Shown here in pieces: positions 47,556-56,228 of a DNA stretch of 64,000 nt. The notes beneath the pieces are model-generated. The model worked only from the letters and a program-made list of their open reading frames with translations. It did not search any database and was not told where the DNA came from. The stretch lies in contig JAAUQL010000014.1 of NCBI GenBank assembly GCA_012033595.1, positions 1-64,000 of the forward strand, read 5' to 3'. Origin of the DNA: Cyclobacteriaceae bacterium. Lineage in GTDB: Bacteria; Bacteroidota; Bacteroidia; Cytophagales; Cyclobacteriaceae. Each line of letters opens with the position of its first letter. Positions within the stretch are counted from its first letter, which is position 1. A program made the translations under genes and the position numbers.

Positions 47556-47585
47556 CAAAGATAATATCTTTTTCTGCTAATGCAA
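47556..47585 (-). promoter_or_regulatory. Putative promoter of tRNA-Leu
   Basis: On the minus strand TTG (complement of 47583-47585), 19 nt, then TATCTTTG (complement of 47556-47563): the full Bacteroidota -33/-7 pattern. Transcription would start about 15 nt before the tRNA. Confidence 0.65.
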
Positions 47586-47822
47586 TACTACACTGGTTTC
47601 GCCATGCAAAAATTAATAGTAGTCTATTGCGATTGAACTGGTCTATGATTTGAACTTAAATTGTGCCCGAACCTTACACAGTTATGGTTTTTGGCGCCTC
47701 ATCACCCTTTCCGAGCTCATTATTTGCAATATTGCCGCAAAAGTTGGCTTCTTGTCCGGTTGGTCACCTGGTGCCTGAGCTGGATGGAACGATAGAATTT
47801 TTTTATATTCAAATCTGTTAAA

Positions 47823-49163
47823 ATGCTTCGAGCTTTAGTCATTCTAATTACAATCCTAAAACTTACCCATGTTGCAGTTTCGCAAGAGGTAAATCTGTCT
47901 TACGGCTTGGTTTCTTACTATCCTTTTGATGAGGGTGCCAAAGATGTGGCAGGCAAAAACGATGGCACCGTCAATGGTGCCACCCACGAGCCTGGACGCT
48001 GCGGAGATATGGCCTATAGCTTCAACGGTTACCTCGATTACATCGATCTGGGCAATGACCGTTCGCTCAATGGCAACTGGAGCGGACTTACCATGTCGGT
48101 ATGGGTGAGGCCGGGTGAGATCACCGATTTGCAAATGGCAACCATCATGGCCAAGTGGGCTTTCGACACCGACAAAGATCATTTTGGCCTTTGGCTAAAC
48201 AGCAGCTACAAAGTGGTGATGGCCGTAAGCTCACCTGGAACTATGGAAAATGGCATTTTCAGTAAGTCGGAGTTGATGGTGGATCAATGGCACCATATTG
48301 TTGGTACATGGAGGGCAAATGGCGAGATCAGAATATATATTGATGGCAAGCTTGATAAAATGGGAAAACAAACCGGCAAGCATATCAACGTCCGGTCGAC
48401 AGAATCGTTGAAGCTTGGCCGGCAGATCAGGGGTAGAAGCAGACCTTATAAAGGCTGGCTCGATGAGGTGCGCATCTACAACCGCCCGCTGTACGACGGC
48501 GAAGTGGAAGTACTCTATCAGCAAGGCAAAACCATGTGCGAAAAAGTGATTGTAAAAGGCCGCGTGCTCAACAAATCTACCAATGAGCCGGTACATGGTG
48601 AAGTGGTTTTTGAAAACATGAATGATGGCAGCATTTTCAACAAGACAAAAACCATGGGAACGGAAGCAGCTTATGAGATTGTATTGCCCTTGGGCGGGAA
48701 ATTTGGCCTTTATGCGGATACCGAAAACTACCTTTCGGAAAATCAAACCCTGAGCACCGTAAACCGCACGATGAACGAGGTAATCGAGCGAGACCTTTAT
48801 GTTGTTCCGCTGGAGGTAGGCCAGTCCATCAGGCTCAACAATATCTTTTTTGAATTTGCCAAAGCCACGCTCGATGAGGAATCATTCCACGAGTTGGATC
48901 GTATATTGCCATATTTCAAAAAATTTCCCAACCTGAAAATTGAGCTGTCGGGTCACACCGATGATGTCGGCTCCGATGAGGCCAACCAGCAATTGTCTGA
49001 AGCAAGGGCAGAGTCGGTCCGCAGTTATCTCATTGGGCAGGGGGTAAGAATAGACCTGATCGAAGCCGTGGGCTACGGCGAACAGATGCCTGTGGCTACC
49101 AACGATACAGATGAGGGCAGGCAGCTCAATCGCAGGGTGGAATTTAAAGTGCTGGAAAAATAG
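47823..49163 (+). CDS. LamG-like / OmpA-like fusion outer-membrane protein
   Basis: A 446-residue protein with a signal peptide (MLRALVILITILKLTHVAVS). Residues about 25-235 form a LamG/concanavalin-like jelly roll (LVSYYPFDEGAKD, LTMSVWVRPG, WHHIVGTWRANGEIRIYIDG, WLDEVRIYNRPL). A short carboxypeptidase-regulatory-like domain follows (VKGRVLNKSTNEPVHGEVVFEN), and the C-terminal 110 residues are an OmpA/MotB peptidoglycan-binding domain (FEFAKATLDEESFHELD, LSGHTDDVGSDEANQQLSEARAESV, NRRVEF). It would tether a carbohydrate- or protein-binding surface domain to the cell wall. It is just downstream of tRNA-Leu on the opposite strand. Confidence 0.88.
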   Translation: MLRALVILITILKLTHVAVSQEVNLSYGLVSYYPFDEGAKDVAGKNDGTVNGATHEPGRCGDMAYSFNGYLDYIDLGNDRSLNGNWSGLTMSVWVRPGEITDLQMATIMAKWAFDTDKDHFGLWLNSSYKVVMAVSSPGTMENGIFSKSELMVDQWHHIVGTWRANGEIRIYIDGKLDKMGKQTGKHINVRSTESLKLGRQIRGRSRPYKGWLDEVRIYNRPLYDGEVEVLYQQGKTMCEKVIVKGRVLNKSTNEPVHGEVVFENMNDGSIFNKTKTMGTEAAYEIVLPLGGKFGLYADTENYLSENQTLSTVNRTMNEVIERDLYVVPLEVGQSIRLNNIFFEFAKATLDEESFHELDRILPYFKKFPNLKIELSGHTDDVGSDEANQQLSEARAESVRSYLIGQGVRIDLIEAVGYGEQMPVATNDTDEGRQLNRRVEFKVLEK

Positions 49164-49248
49164 CGGCTTTTGTGGAATGAGGAAGGAGCAGACTTCGAAA
49201 TAATTGAAAACTATTTCTAAATTGCTCTTCTACCAAATTCTAAACATA

Positions 49249-49764
49249 ATGAAACCAACACTTTTCTTCGTTACGATTTTGCTCTTCACTGGCTCAGCTT
49301 GCATTGCCCAGGAATCAAAAAAGGAGGCAAAAGCCCGGCAACTGGAAGGGGCATACCAGCAAGTGCTGGAATTGCTCAAATCAAAGCAATTTGAATTTGT
49401 AGCTCAAAAGGCTTTGCCCATGCGTGGTCGCCAAATTGACCTGACCACCAGAAACAACTACTTGCGCGTGAATGGTGACAAAGTAGAGGCAGATATGCCC
49501 TATTTTGGCCGAGCCTACACCGGGGGATATTCCACCAGCGACGCAGGGATAAAATTCAACCATACTCCGGAGGAGTATGAACTGGTGACCAATGACAAGA
49601 AAAACAGGGCCTTGGTAAAATTTAGAGTAAAAGGCGATGGTGATTCCTACAACTGCACGCTCCAACTATCAAGTCTTGGCAATGCATCGCTTTCTGTGAT
49701 CTCCAACAATAAGCAGGGGATCAACTACACCGGGAGTGTGCATGAGTTGAAAGAAGATCAGTAA
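49249..49764 (+). CDS. DUF4251 domain-containing secreted protein
   Basis: A 171-residue protein with a signal peptide (FFVTILLFTGSACIAQ); the ATG at 49249 starts it, an upstream TTG reading only adds non-signal residues. The mature part has the DUF4251 pattern: a helix (AYQQVLELLKSKQFEFVAQKA), then beta strands (YLRVNGDKVEADMPYFGRAY) and a second sheet ending NKQGINYTGSV. The family is common in Bacteroidota with no known activity. It lies 85 nt after the LamG-OmpA gene and may share its transcript. Confidence 0.85.
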   Translation: MKPTLFFVTILLFTGSACIAQESKKEAKARQLEGAYQQVLELLKSKQFEFVAQKALPMRGRQIDLTTRNNYLRVNGDKVEADMPYFGRAYTGGYSTSDAGIKFNHTPEEYELVTNDKKNRALVKFRVKGDGDSYNCTLQLSSLGNASLSVISNNKQGINYTGSVHELKEDQ

Positions 49765-49974
49765 CGTCTATTGTGCCCTTGGTGGCAACTTTCTATTTTT
49801 TGTGTTTGCCCGTGTGCAGCAGTATCTTTTGAAATTTGGTCTTTGTGCTCCGTATCTTGTACCCGTCAGCGTGGCCTAAACCTGGCGGGAAGCCGAATTT
49901 GCATTTTTTGTCAAGAAATAAACCTCATCCCGCTTTCAGGGAAAATAACTAATTTTGCCAAAAAACGAAAAGGG

Positions 49975-51219
49975 ATGGAGCGGAAAGACATAGAATTGAT
50001 GGCCCCTGCAGGGGATAGGGAGTCTTTGATGGCGGCAATACAAGGTGGAGCTAATGCGGTTTATTTTGGCGTTGGCAAATTGAATATGCGATCGGGTTCG
50101 GCAAAGAATTTTACGGAAGATGACCTGCCTGAAATCACCGAAATTTGCCGTAAGGCGAATATTAAGTCCTACCTCACCATGAATATAGTAATGTACGATC
50201 ATGAACTCGCGGCTATGGAAGGGTTGGTGATCAAAGCAAAGCAAGCCGGGATTTCGGCCATTATTGCTGCCGACCATGCCGTGATAGCCATGGTGAAAAA
50301 ACATGGTGTCAGGTTGCATATTTCTACCCAGGCCAATATCAGTAATGTGGAAAGTGTGAAGTTTTTTGCCCTCTTTGCCGATGTCATGGTTTTAGCCAGA
50401 GAGCTCAGCCTGGAGCAGATGAAGCATATTTGCGACCGCATAACGGAAGAGAAAATCACAGGTCCCTCGGGGGAGTTGGTGCAAATTGAGGTGTTTATTC
50501 ATGGCGCACTGTGCATGGCTGTCTCGGGCAAATGCTATCTGAGCCTGCACCAAAGTAACAAATCAGCCAATAGGGGGGCTTGCAGGCAGATTTGCCGCAA
50601 AGGCTACGAAGTCACTGACCTGGAATCAGGCGAGCAGCTCAATGTAGATCACGAATACATTATGTCTGCCAAAGATTTGAACACCCTGCCTTTTCTGGAC
50701 AGGCTGATAGGAACCGGCGTGAAAATACTGAAAATAGAAGGTCGTGGCCGTTCACCTGAGTATGTGAAAACGGTGACACAGTCGTATCACGACGCGTTGC
50801 TAGCCATTGAAAGAGGACAATTTGATGAAACATTCATCAAGAATGCCGAAGAAAAACTCGATGCTGTGTTTAATAGAGGCTTCTGGGGCGGCTATTACCT
50901 TGGTCAAAAACTGGGGGAGTGGAGTGGTACCTATGGATCGGCAGCTACCAGGCGCAAAGTGTATATTGGCAAGGGGGTTAATTATTTCAGTAAACTTGGC
51001 GTTGCCGAATTTTTAATGGAAAGCCATTCCTTATCTGTAGGTGACGAGGTGCTCATCACCGGACCAACCACCGGGGTGATAGAAACTACGATCAGGGAAA
51101 TAAGGGTGGAATTGAAAAATGTAGAGAAAACCATAAAGGGAGAAAATTGCTCTATTCCTATCGATACTAAAATCCGTCGTGCAGACAAATTGTATAAAAT
51201 AGTGGATGCCAATTCATAG
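49975..51219 (+). CDS. U32 family protein, probable tRNA-modifying (TrhP-like)
   Basis: A 414-residue member of the U32 'peptidase' family. The N-terminus MERKDIELMAPAGDRESL begins a TIM-barrel-like fold. Four Cys (180, 187, 203, 207) within the signature CMAVSGKCYLSLHQS and NRGACRQICRKGYE match the Fe-S-binding cysteines of the family. Members such as TrhP act in tRNA wobble-uridine hydroxylation, RlhA in rRNA hydroxylation and UbiU/UbiV in quinone synthesis; the YegQ/TrhP type is most similar in motif order. The ATG at 49975 is used since earlier in-frame sequence is not family-like. The 210 nt before it hold no gene. Confidence 0.85.
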   Translation: MERKDIELMAPAGDRESLMAAIQGGANAVYFGVGKLNMRSGSAKNFTEDDLPEITEICRKANIKSYLTMNIVMYDHELAAMEGLVIKAKQAGISAIIAADHAVIAMVKKHGVRLHISTQANISNVESVKFFALFADVMVLARELSLEQMKHICDRITEEKITGPSGELVQIEVFIHGALCMAVSGKCYLSLHQSNKSANRGACRQICRKGYEVTDLESGEQLNVDHEYIMSAKDLNTLPFLDRLIGTGVKILKIEGRGRSPEYVKTVTQSYHDALLAIERGQFDETFIKNAEEKLDAVFNRGFWGGYYLGQKLGEWSGTYGSAATRRKVYIGKGVNYFSKLGVAEFLMESHSLSVGDEVLITGPTTGVIETTIREIRVELKNVEKTIKGENCSIPIDTKIRRADKLYKIVDANS

Positions 51220-51329
51220 TGTAAATACAGTTGTAAACGGTCACCATCGGTATTTCGAAAAGCGCTTAGCATCTCGGGGTTGCTTCTTACACCCTGTTCA
51301 TGAAAAAATCCGAAATTCAGGACTTTCCA

Positions 51330-52682
51330 TTAAGCTGCAGGAGAAAAAACCAAATGCTTTTTTATTTCCATTTTCAAAAAAAACCATGTCACCAGGGCCG
51401 AGAGCACATCGGCGATAGGAAAGGAATACCAAATGCCATTGACACCAAAGATGTTGGGCAGGATCAGTACGAGGGGGATCAGGAAAAAGCCCTGCTTGGT
51501 CATGGTGAGCAATAGTGCAGGAAGTGCCTTGCCAATAGCCTGAAAATATCCGGATCCCACCAATTGCACAGCAATTAGCGGGGTCATCATAAATACAAAC
51601 TTGAGGGCGAATGAGCTTTCTCTGATCAATTGAGCATCTGTGGTAAACGCATTTACGACTTTATCAGAAAACAAAACAATAAGCAAAAGTATAAGCGAAG
51701 CCAGCACAGACCCGTATTTAATGGCTACGTCTATGCTGGATTTTACACGAGAAGCATTTCCGGCGCCATAGTTATAGCCTGCAATGGGCAAAAATCCCTG
51801 AACTATGCCGATCACCGGGAAGAGGGCAAACATCATGACCCGGTTGACAATTCCATATATGGAAATGCCGATTTCGCCGGCATAGGCATACAAGGTATGG
51901 TTGAGTACCACGATGAGCAAACTGACAGAGCCCTGGCGTGCCAGAGTGATGCTGCCGATCGCAAATATCTCTCTGATCAGACCAAAATCGAGCTTAAAAT
52001 ATTTAAGGACAAAACTGATCTCGCTCTCACCTTTGATAAAATACACCAGGGCATATGCCGCACTAATAATGTAGGAAATGGTGGTGGCCCATGCCGCTCC
52101 TGCCAGGCCCATATCCAGTAAGATGATGAAAACCGGATCGAGTATGATGTTGAGCACAGCCGGAATGACCATAATGAGCATGGCCACCTTGGGTTTGCCC
52201 TGAGCCCTGATCACATTGTTGGACATCATGGACCAGGCCAGGAAGGGCACGCCGATCAGCAATATTTCGAAGTATTCTTTTGACAATGGCAAAATATCGC
52301 CTTTGCCACCAAAAATGGTCAGGATTGCATCATCGAACACAAAGCCCAAAATAACCAGCGCAACGGACAAGTGCAGCGTAAGGTTCACCATGTTGCCAAA
52401 GGTCTTTAGCGCCCGCTTTCTTTCGTTGCGGCCAAGAGCACGGGAGATGATCGATGCCCCCCCAATACCTATGGCCATTCCCATAGAGGATATTAAAAAG
52501 GAAATGGGTAAGACCACAGTAATGGCTCCTATCGCTAGAGGACCTACAAATCTGCCGACAAATATGGTGTCTACAATGGAATAAATAGACATGACCAAAA
52601 AGCCAATGGACGCAGGCACCGATTGTTTGATGAGTAGTGAGCTTATGTTTTCGGTTCCTAATTCCTCAGATGGTTTTGGCAT
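51330..52682 (-). CDS. MATE family efflux transporter
   Basis: A 450-residue inner-membrane protein with twelve predicted membrane segments, no signal peptide and two homologous halves (ISSLLIKQSVPASIGFLVMSIYSIVDTIFVGRFVG; ITLARQGSVSLLIVVLNHTLYAYAGEIGISIYG). The VDTIFVGRFVGPLAIGA and GGASIISRALGRN segments are typical of MATE/NorM-type Na+ or H+ antiporters that expel cationic drugs. Substrate not predictable. It is convergent with the U32 gene. Confidence 0.9.
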   Translation of the reverse strand: MPKPSEELGTENISSLLIKQSVPASIGFLVMSIYSIVDTIFVGRFVGPLAIGAITVVLPISFLISSMGMAIGIGGASIISRALGRNERKRALKTFGNMVNLTLHLSVALVILGFVFDDAILTIFGGKGDILPLSKEYFEILLIGVPFLAWSMMSNNVIRAQGKPKVAMLIMVIPAVLNIILDPVFIILLDMGLAGAAWATTISYIISAAYALVYFIKGESEISFVLKYFKLDFGLIREIFAIGSITLARQGSVSLLIVVLNHTLYAYAGEIGISIYGIVNRVMMFALFPVIGIVQGFLPIAGYNYGAGNASRVKSSIDVAIKYGSVLASLILLLIVLFSDKVVNAFTTDAQLIRESSFALKFVFMMTPLIAVQLVGSGYFQAIGKALPALLLTMTKQGFFLIPLVLILPNIFGVNGIWYSFPIADVLSALVTWFFLKMEIKKHLVFSPAA

Positions 52683-52809
52683 GGTATCGATGAGATAAAT
52701 ATCAGATTGTTGCGCAACTTACAGAAAACGACCGTTTGGTTTTATATGTTTTCCAGCTATTGCTTTATTTAAGTATAAAAGGGAAAAATGCTGGCTGTGG
52801 TTGCCAAAA

Positions 52810-54267
52810 TCAAAGATGTCCGAGGGCGATTTCTTTCAGATCAGGACTGATTAAAGGTACAAAATCCATCCTGGACAAGATATCTCGTTCCAGGTCGGTG
52901 CCCGGGGATATTTCTATCAATTCCAAGCCAGTGCGCAAAAGCCTGAAGGTACCATGTCCGGTGCAGAAATACACCTCCTGACCGCGAGATAGCGCATACT
53001 GTCCATGGAAGGTGATCTGCTCTACGTTTTGCACAAAATGGCTACGTGTAGTCTGCCGGTGCGTATCGCGGTTACCAGCTATAGCGCCACAAAAAACCAC
53101 CCTATGGGTATTTTGAGCGATATCGATTGTGCTGCCGCAACCGGGGAATCGATGATCTACCCGGCTGGTATTTACATTGCCAAACTGGTCGATCTGAAAA
53201 AAATCCAGAAAGCAAGCATCCAGCCCGCCACCGTGTACAAAGTCGAATTGTTGACTTTCGTCAGCCACGTCGGCTGGTGTTTCCGATGCAATTTGTCCTT
53301 TAGTTTGGCAAAAATACCGGAGTATTTGACCGTTTTCATTTACAAAAGTAAGTGCAGGGTCGGTGCTTAGTTTGTCTAAGCATGGCAGTAGGTAACTTTC
53401 CAAAGTGTGGGAGATATGTACAAATCCTTGCTGTGGAAACCTGGAGAAGGCATGTATTGCGATCAACTTTTGTACCGTAGCAGCAGCATTTTTTTCGTTG
53501 CGAGGCGTGTCGGTATGTAAGCTTACATCCATTCCATGCATTGCAGGCTGGCTGGTATTTGGATCGACAACTATAAAATCTACCAACGCAGAGGGCACAC
53601 GCACATTGGTATGCCTGGCCAGGCTGTTGAGTTGCTTGTCCACCAGCGCAATGGTTAGTCCACTTCTGGCCCGGCAAACCTGGGCTGCTGATAGCGAGGT
53701 GTAGTCAGCTGGTTCATCTTCCATGGTTAGGTTTCCTTCCACATCTGCCGAAGATGCCCGTATAAATGCCACATTATGAAAAAGACTACGGTAAAACAGG
53801 AATTCTTCATCGAGAATTTGTAATCTTTCTACCAGTGCACTCTCGGTTTTGGTATTCACTCTTGCGCCTTCAAGCCTGGGATCGACGAAGGTATAAAGGC
53901 CAGTTTTTTTTATCATTCCCTTTTCGCCAGCCGCTGCGGTTCTAATCATTTGGCTGAGTATGCCCTGCGGCAGGTTGTATGCCTTTATTTTATCATGCAA
54001 TGCCAGATTTGCCATGCGCGGACTCCAGTGGGAAGCGACTACGGTATCTATGAGGCCTTCGTAGGCCAGGTGGTCGAGACCAGGGGCATGAGGTTGATTG
54101 ACCCCGCCTGTGTATATGACGCTTAGTTTACGGGGAAGTGCTGTTTTTTTAAATCTCCTGCCCAAAGCCTCTACCAGGCGGTTGGTTTTCCCACCTGCTA
54201 TGTACACCACCTCACCGTTTTTCACCAGGCTTGCTGCTGCCTCAGCACTTATTATTTTTGACCTCAT
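52810..54267 (-). CDS. Acyl-CoA:acetate/3-ketoacid CoA-transferase (YdiF-like), divergent
   Basis: A 485-residue class I CoA-transferase, alpha and beta parts fused. The first part has the blocks LDHLAYEGLIDTVVASHW, AYNLPQGILSQM, TFVDPRLEG and EFLFYRSLFHNVAFIRAS; the second has QQFDFVHGGGLDACFLD, NVNTSRV and LELIEISPGTDLERDIL. The catalytic Glu is the E of NENGQI, 29 residues before QQFDF, the usual spacing. Two segments are unlike the family: the N-terminal glycine-rich GGFGGSGHPE-type loop is shortened, and the sequence after the catalytic Glu (LRYFCQTKGQIAS) replaces a glycine-rich loop. Length is about 35 residues below the family norm. Substrate unknown. Confidence 0.82.
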   Translation of the reverse strand: MRSKIISAEAAASLVKNGEVVYIAGGKTNRLVEALGRRFKKTALPRKLSVIYTGGVNQPHAPGLDHLAYEGLIDTVVASHWSPRMANLALHDKIKAYNLPQGILSQMIRTAAAGEKGMIKKTGLYTFVDPRLEGARVNTKTESALVERLQILDEEFLFYRSLFHNVAFIRASSADVEGNLTMEDEPADYTSLSAAQVCRARSGLTIALVDKQLNSLARHTNVRVPSALVDFIVVDPNTSQPAMHGMDVSLHTDTPRNEKNAAATVQKLIAIHAFSRFPQQGFVHISHTLESYLLPCLDKLSTDPALTFVNENGQILRYFCQTKGQIASETPADVADESQQFDFVHGGGLDACFLDFFQIDQFGNVNTSRVDHRFPGCGSTIDIAQNTHRVVFCGAIAGNRDTHRQTTRSHFVQNVEQITFHGQYALSRGQEVYFCTGHGTFRLLRTGLELIEISPGTDLERDILSRMDFVPLISPDLKEIALGHL

Positions 54268-54482
54268 AGCACGAAATTATTAAAAGAGGCAAGTTGAAAT
54301 TAAAAACACAGAGAAGCAATCAGGCCTGGGAATGATTGGAGCAGCATGTTGCATTTCTAGTGCAATTTGTCGGAAGTGACCACTGCCTTCGCCTTGGCGT
54401 ATTGGCTTTAGCTTAGCGCGTTTCTGCCAGCATCGCGGACTACTGGAGCAGCCTCTGTGAATTACAGTCATTTACATGACTT

Positions 54483-54935
54483 TTATAATTCTGTTCCATT
54501 TACAAAAATGATGTGTTTAGCGGTGGAAACGATGTTCATTTTTAAAGGGATGATTTTTGTGCCGCTCAAAAGTGGCGGGGCGTATCCGTTGGGGATGAGG
54601 AAGATGGCTATTTCCGAAAGGCTTTCCCCGTCTTCTACCAGCAGATTGCACACCCAACCAAAATCGCTTCCAATGGGGATGATGGGGTATAGCTTATCGT
54701 GCATGGTAAACCAGTAGTCGTTTCGTTTGCCATAGACCACCAGATTGTACAAGGCAGGGTTCGCTCCCTCTACTTTCCCATTTATTTGTGTTTTAATTGG
54801 TTGATCACCTTCCGGAGAAACAACAATATGCGGAATCGGGTCGGTGGGTTCGTAGCTGGTACAAGACCACAAGCAGGATGCAAACAATAGCATAATTATG
54901 TAAAAAGATGCTGATAGGAAAAAATTGCCCTTCAT
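54483..54935 (-). CDS. Putative lipoprotein, unknown function
   Basis: A 150-residue protein with a hydrophobic N-terminal segment and two possible lipobox cysteines (LFASC and LWSC, then TSYEPTD). The mature part is acidic and beta-rich (VVYGKRNDYWFTMHDKLYPIIP; IAIFLIPNGYAPPLLSGT). I do not recognise a family. It lies alone on the minus strand, with noncoding stretches of about 215 nt and 235 nt on either side that hold nothing I can identify. Confidence 0.6.
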   Translation of the reverse strand: MKGNFFLSASFYIIMLLFASCLWSCTSYEPTDPIPHIVVSPEGDQPIKTQINGKVEGANPALYNLVVYGKRNDYWFTMHDKLYPIIPIGSDFGWVCNLLVEDGESLSEIAIFLIPNGYAPPLLSGTKIIPLKMNIVSTAKHIIFVNGTEL

Positions 54936-55170
54936 GGCTTGGTTGGTTTTGAATTTGGTCGAATAAACTAAACTGGCAGTGAGCCTATAGGATGGCCTTA
55001 CGGCGAATGTTGATACGCGGATGCAGGAAAGGCCAAATATATTAATGGAGGTAAATGCAGGTGATGAGCGGAGCCACTTGACTTGCCCTAATGAAAGTCG
55101 ATAAACGTGCTCGAAGCATCCCTAAGCAGGGCAAAAGAAAATGTGAGTGCGACTGCGGTAGTATAGCCAG

Positions 55171-55959
55171 TTAATCTCCATCGAGCAGCCTGCCAAGCCC
55201 TCCCAACACAGATCCTTCGCCTTTAGACGAACCACCAGCTCTAGGTGCGTGCTGTATGATGCGGTCTGCCAGTCGCGAAAAGGGCAGACTTTGCAAATAC
55301 ACTGTGCCATGACCTCGGAGCGTGGCCAAAAACAAACCTTCTCCGCCAAATACCATGGACCTGAGGTTGCCGGCACGCTGAATGTCATAGTCGATTCCCG
55401 GATCAAACGCCACGATGCAACCGGTATCCACCTTTAGGGTTTCGCCATGGAGAACTTTTTTCACTATGGTGCCGCCGGCATGCAAAAAAGCCATGCCATC
55501 GCCAGACAATCGCTGCAATATAAAACCTTCGCCTCCGAATAGTCCGGCTCCAAAGCGCTTACTAAAGGTAATGTCTATAGTAGTTCCCATTGCCGCACAC
55601 AGAAAGGCATCTTTTTGGCAAATTATGCTTCCACCTATTTCTGAAAGATCGAGCGGAATGATTTTGCCTGGGTAGGGGGCTGCAAAAGCTACTTCCTTTT
55701 TGCCATGGCCACGATTGGTAAAGTGGGTTATAAACAATGATTCGCCTGTAATCACCCGTTTGCCTACATCCAGGATTTTGCCAAAAATCCCCTGATCCGG
55801 TCGAGAGCCATCACCGGTGCGGGCTTCAAAGCCGATGCCCTCATCCATCCAATTCATAGCGCCGGCTTCGGCAATCACAGTTTCGTTAGGATCTAATGCT
55901 ACAGTGACTATTTGCATATCGTCCCCATATATGGTGTAATCAATTTCGTGCGATCTCAT
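55171..55959 (-). CDS. AIM24/TIGR00266 family protein
   Basis: A 262-residue protein of the AIM24-like beta-barrel family. The pattern [71 protein letters not shown] and [50 protein letters not shown] is diagnostic. There is no signal peptide. The family's role is not established. It stands alone on the minus strand. Confidence 0.88.
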   Translation of the reverse strand: MRSHEIDYTIYGDDMQIVTVALDPNETVIAEAGAMNWMDEGIGFEARTGDGSRPDQGIFGKILDVGKRVITGESLFITHFTNRGHGKKEVAFAAPYPGKIIPLDLSEIGGSIICQKDAFLCAAMGTTIDITFSKRFGAGLFGGEGFILQRLSGDGMAFLHAGGTIVKKVLHGETLKVDTGCIVAFDPGIDYDIQRAGNLRSMVFGGEGLFLATLRGHGTVYLQSLPFSRLADRIIQHAPRAGGSSKGEGSVLGGLGRLLDGD

Positions 55960-56228
55960 AGTAGTATTTCATTTTGTATTGGCAAACCAAAAATAATGAA
56001 CTCATCAAATATTGAAATTATTTTTCCACCAGCGGGTATATGACGTGAAAAACACCAGCAATGAGCAAAAAAGCGGTCAGCTTAATCCGCCACTGAGTCG
56101 GCGGGAGTAACGGTACTTGTAAGGGCATAATTGAATGTGACAGAAATAATGCGGATGCACAGGGTTATTAAGAGCATATACTTCAGCGCATAGCAAATGG
56201 ATGACTCAAAACTCAGCTAGGGCAGGCT

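Noticed and set aside
47340-47564. A short plus-strand open frame across the tRNA region
   Set aside because: It overlaps the tRNA-Leu and its terminator on the opposite strand, and its product has no family character.
53240-53330. Loss of the catalytic glutamate in the CoA-transferase
   Set aside because: The usual ExG-xxGG segment is not recognisable next to KGQIAS, but counting back from QQFDF places the E of NENGQI exactly where the catalytic Glu belongs, so it is retained.
55960-56228. A gene in the gap between the AIM24-like and ndh genes
   Set aside because: The frames are short and have no start context or family motif.
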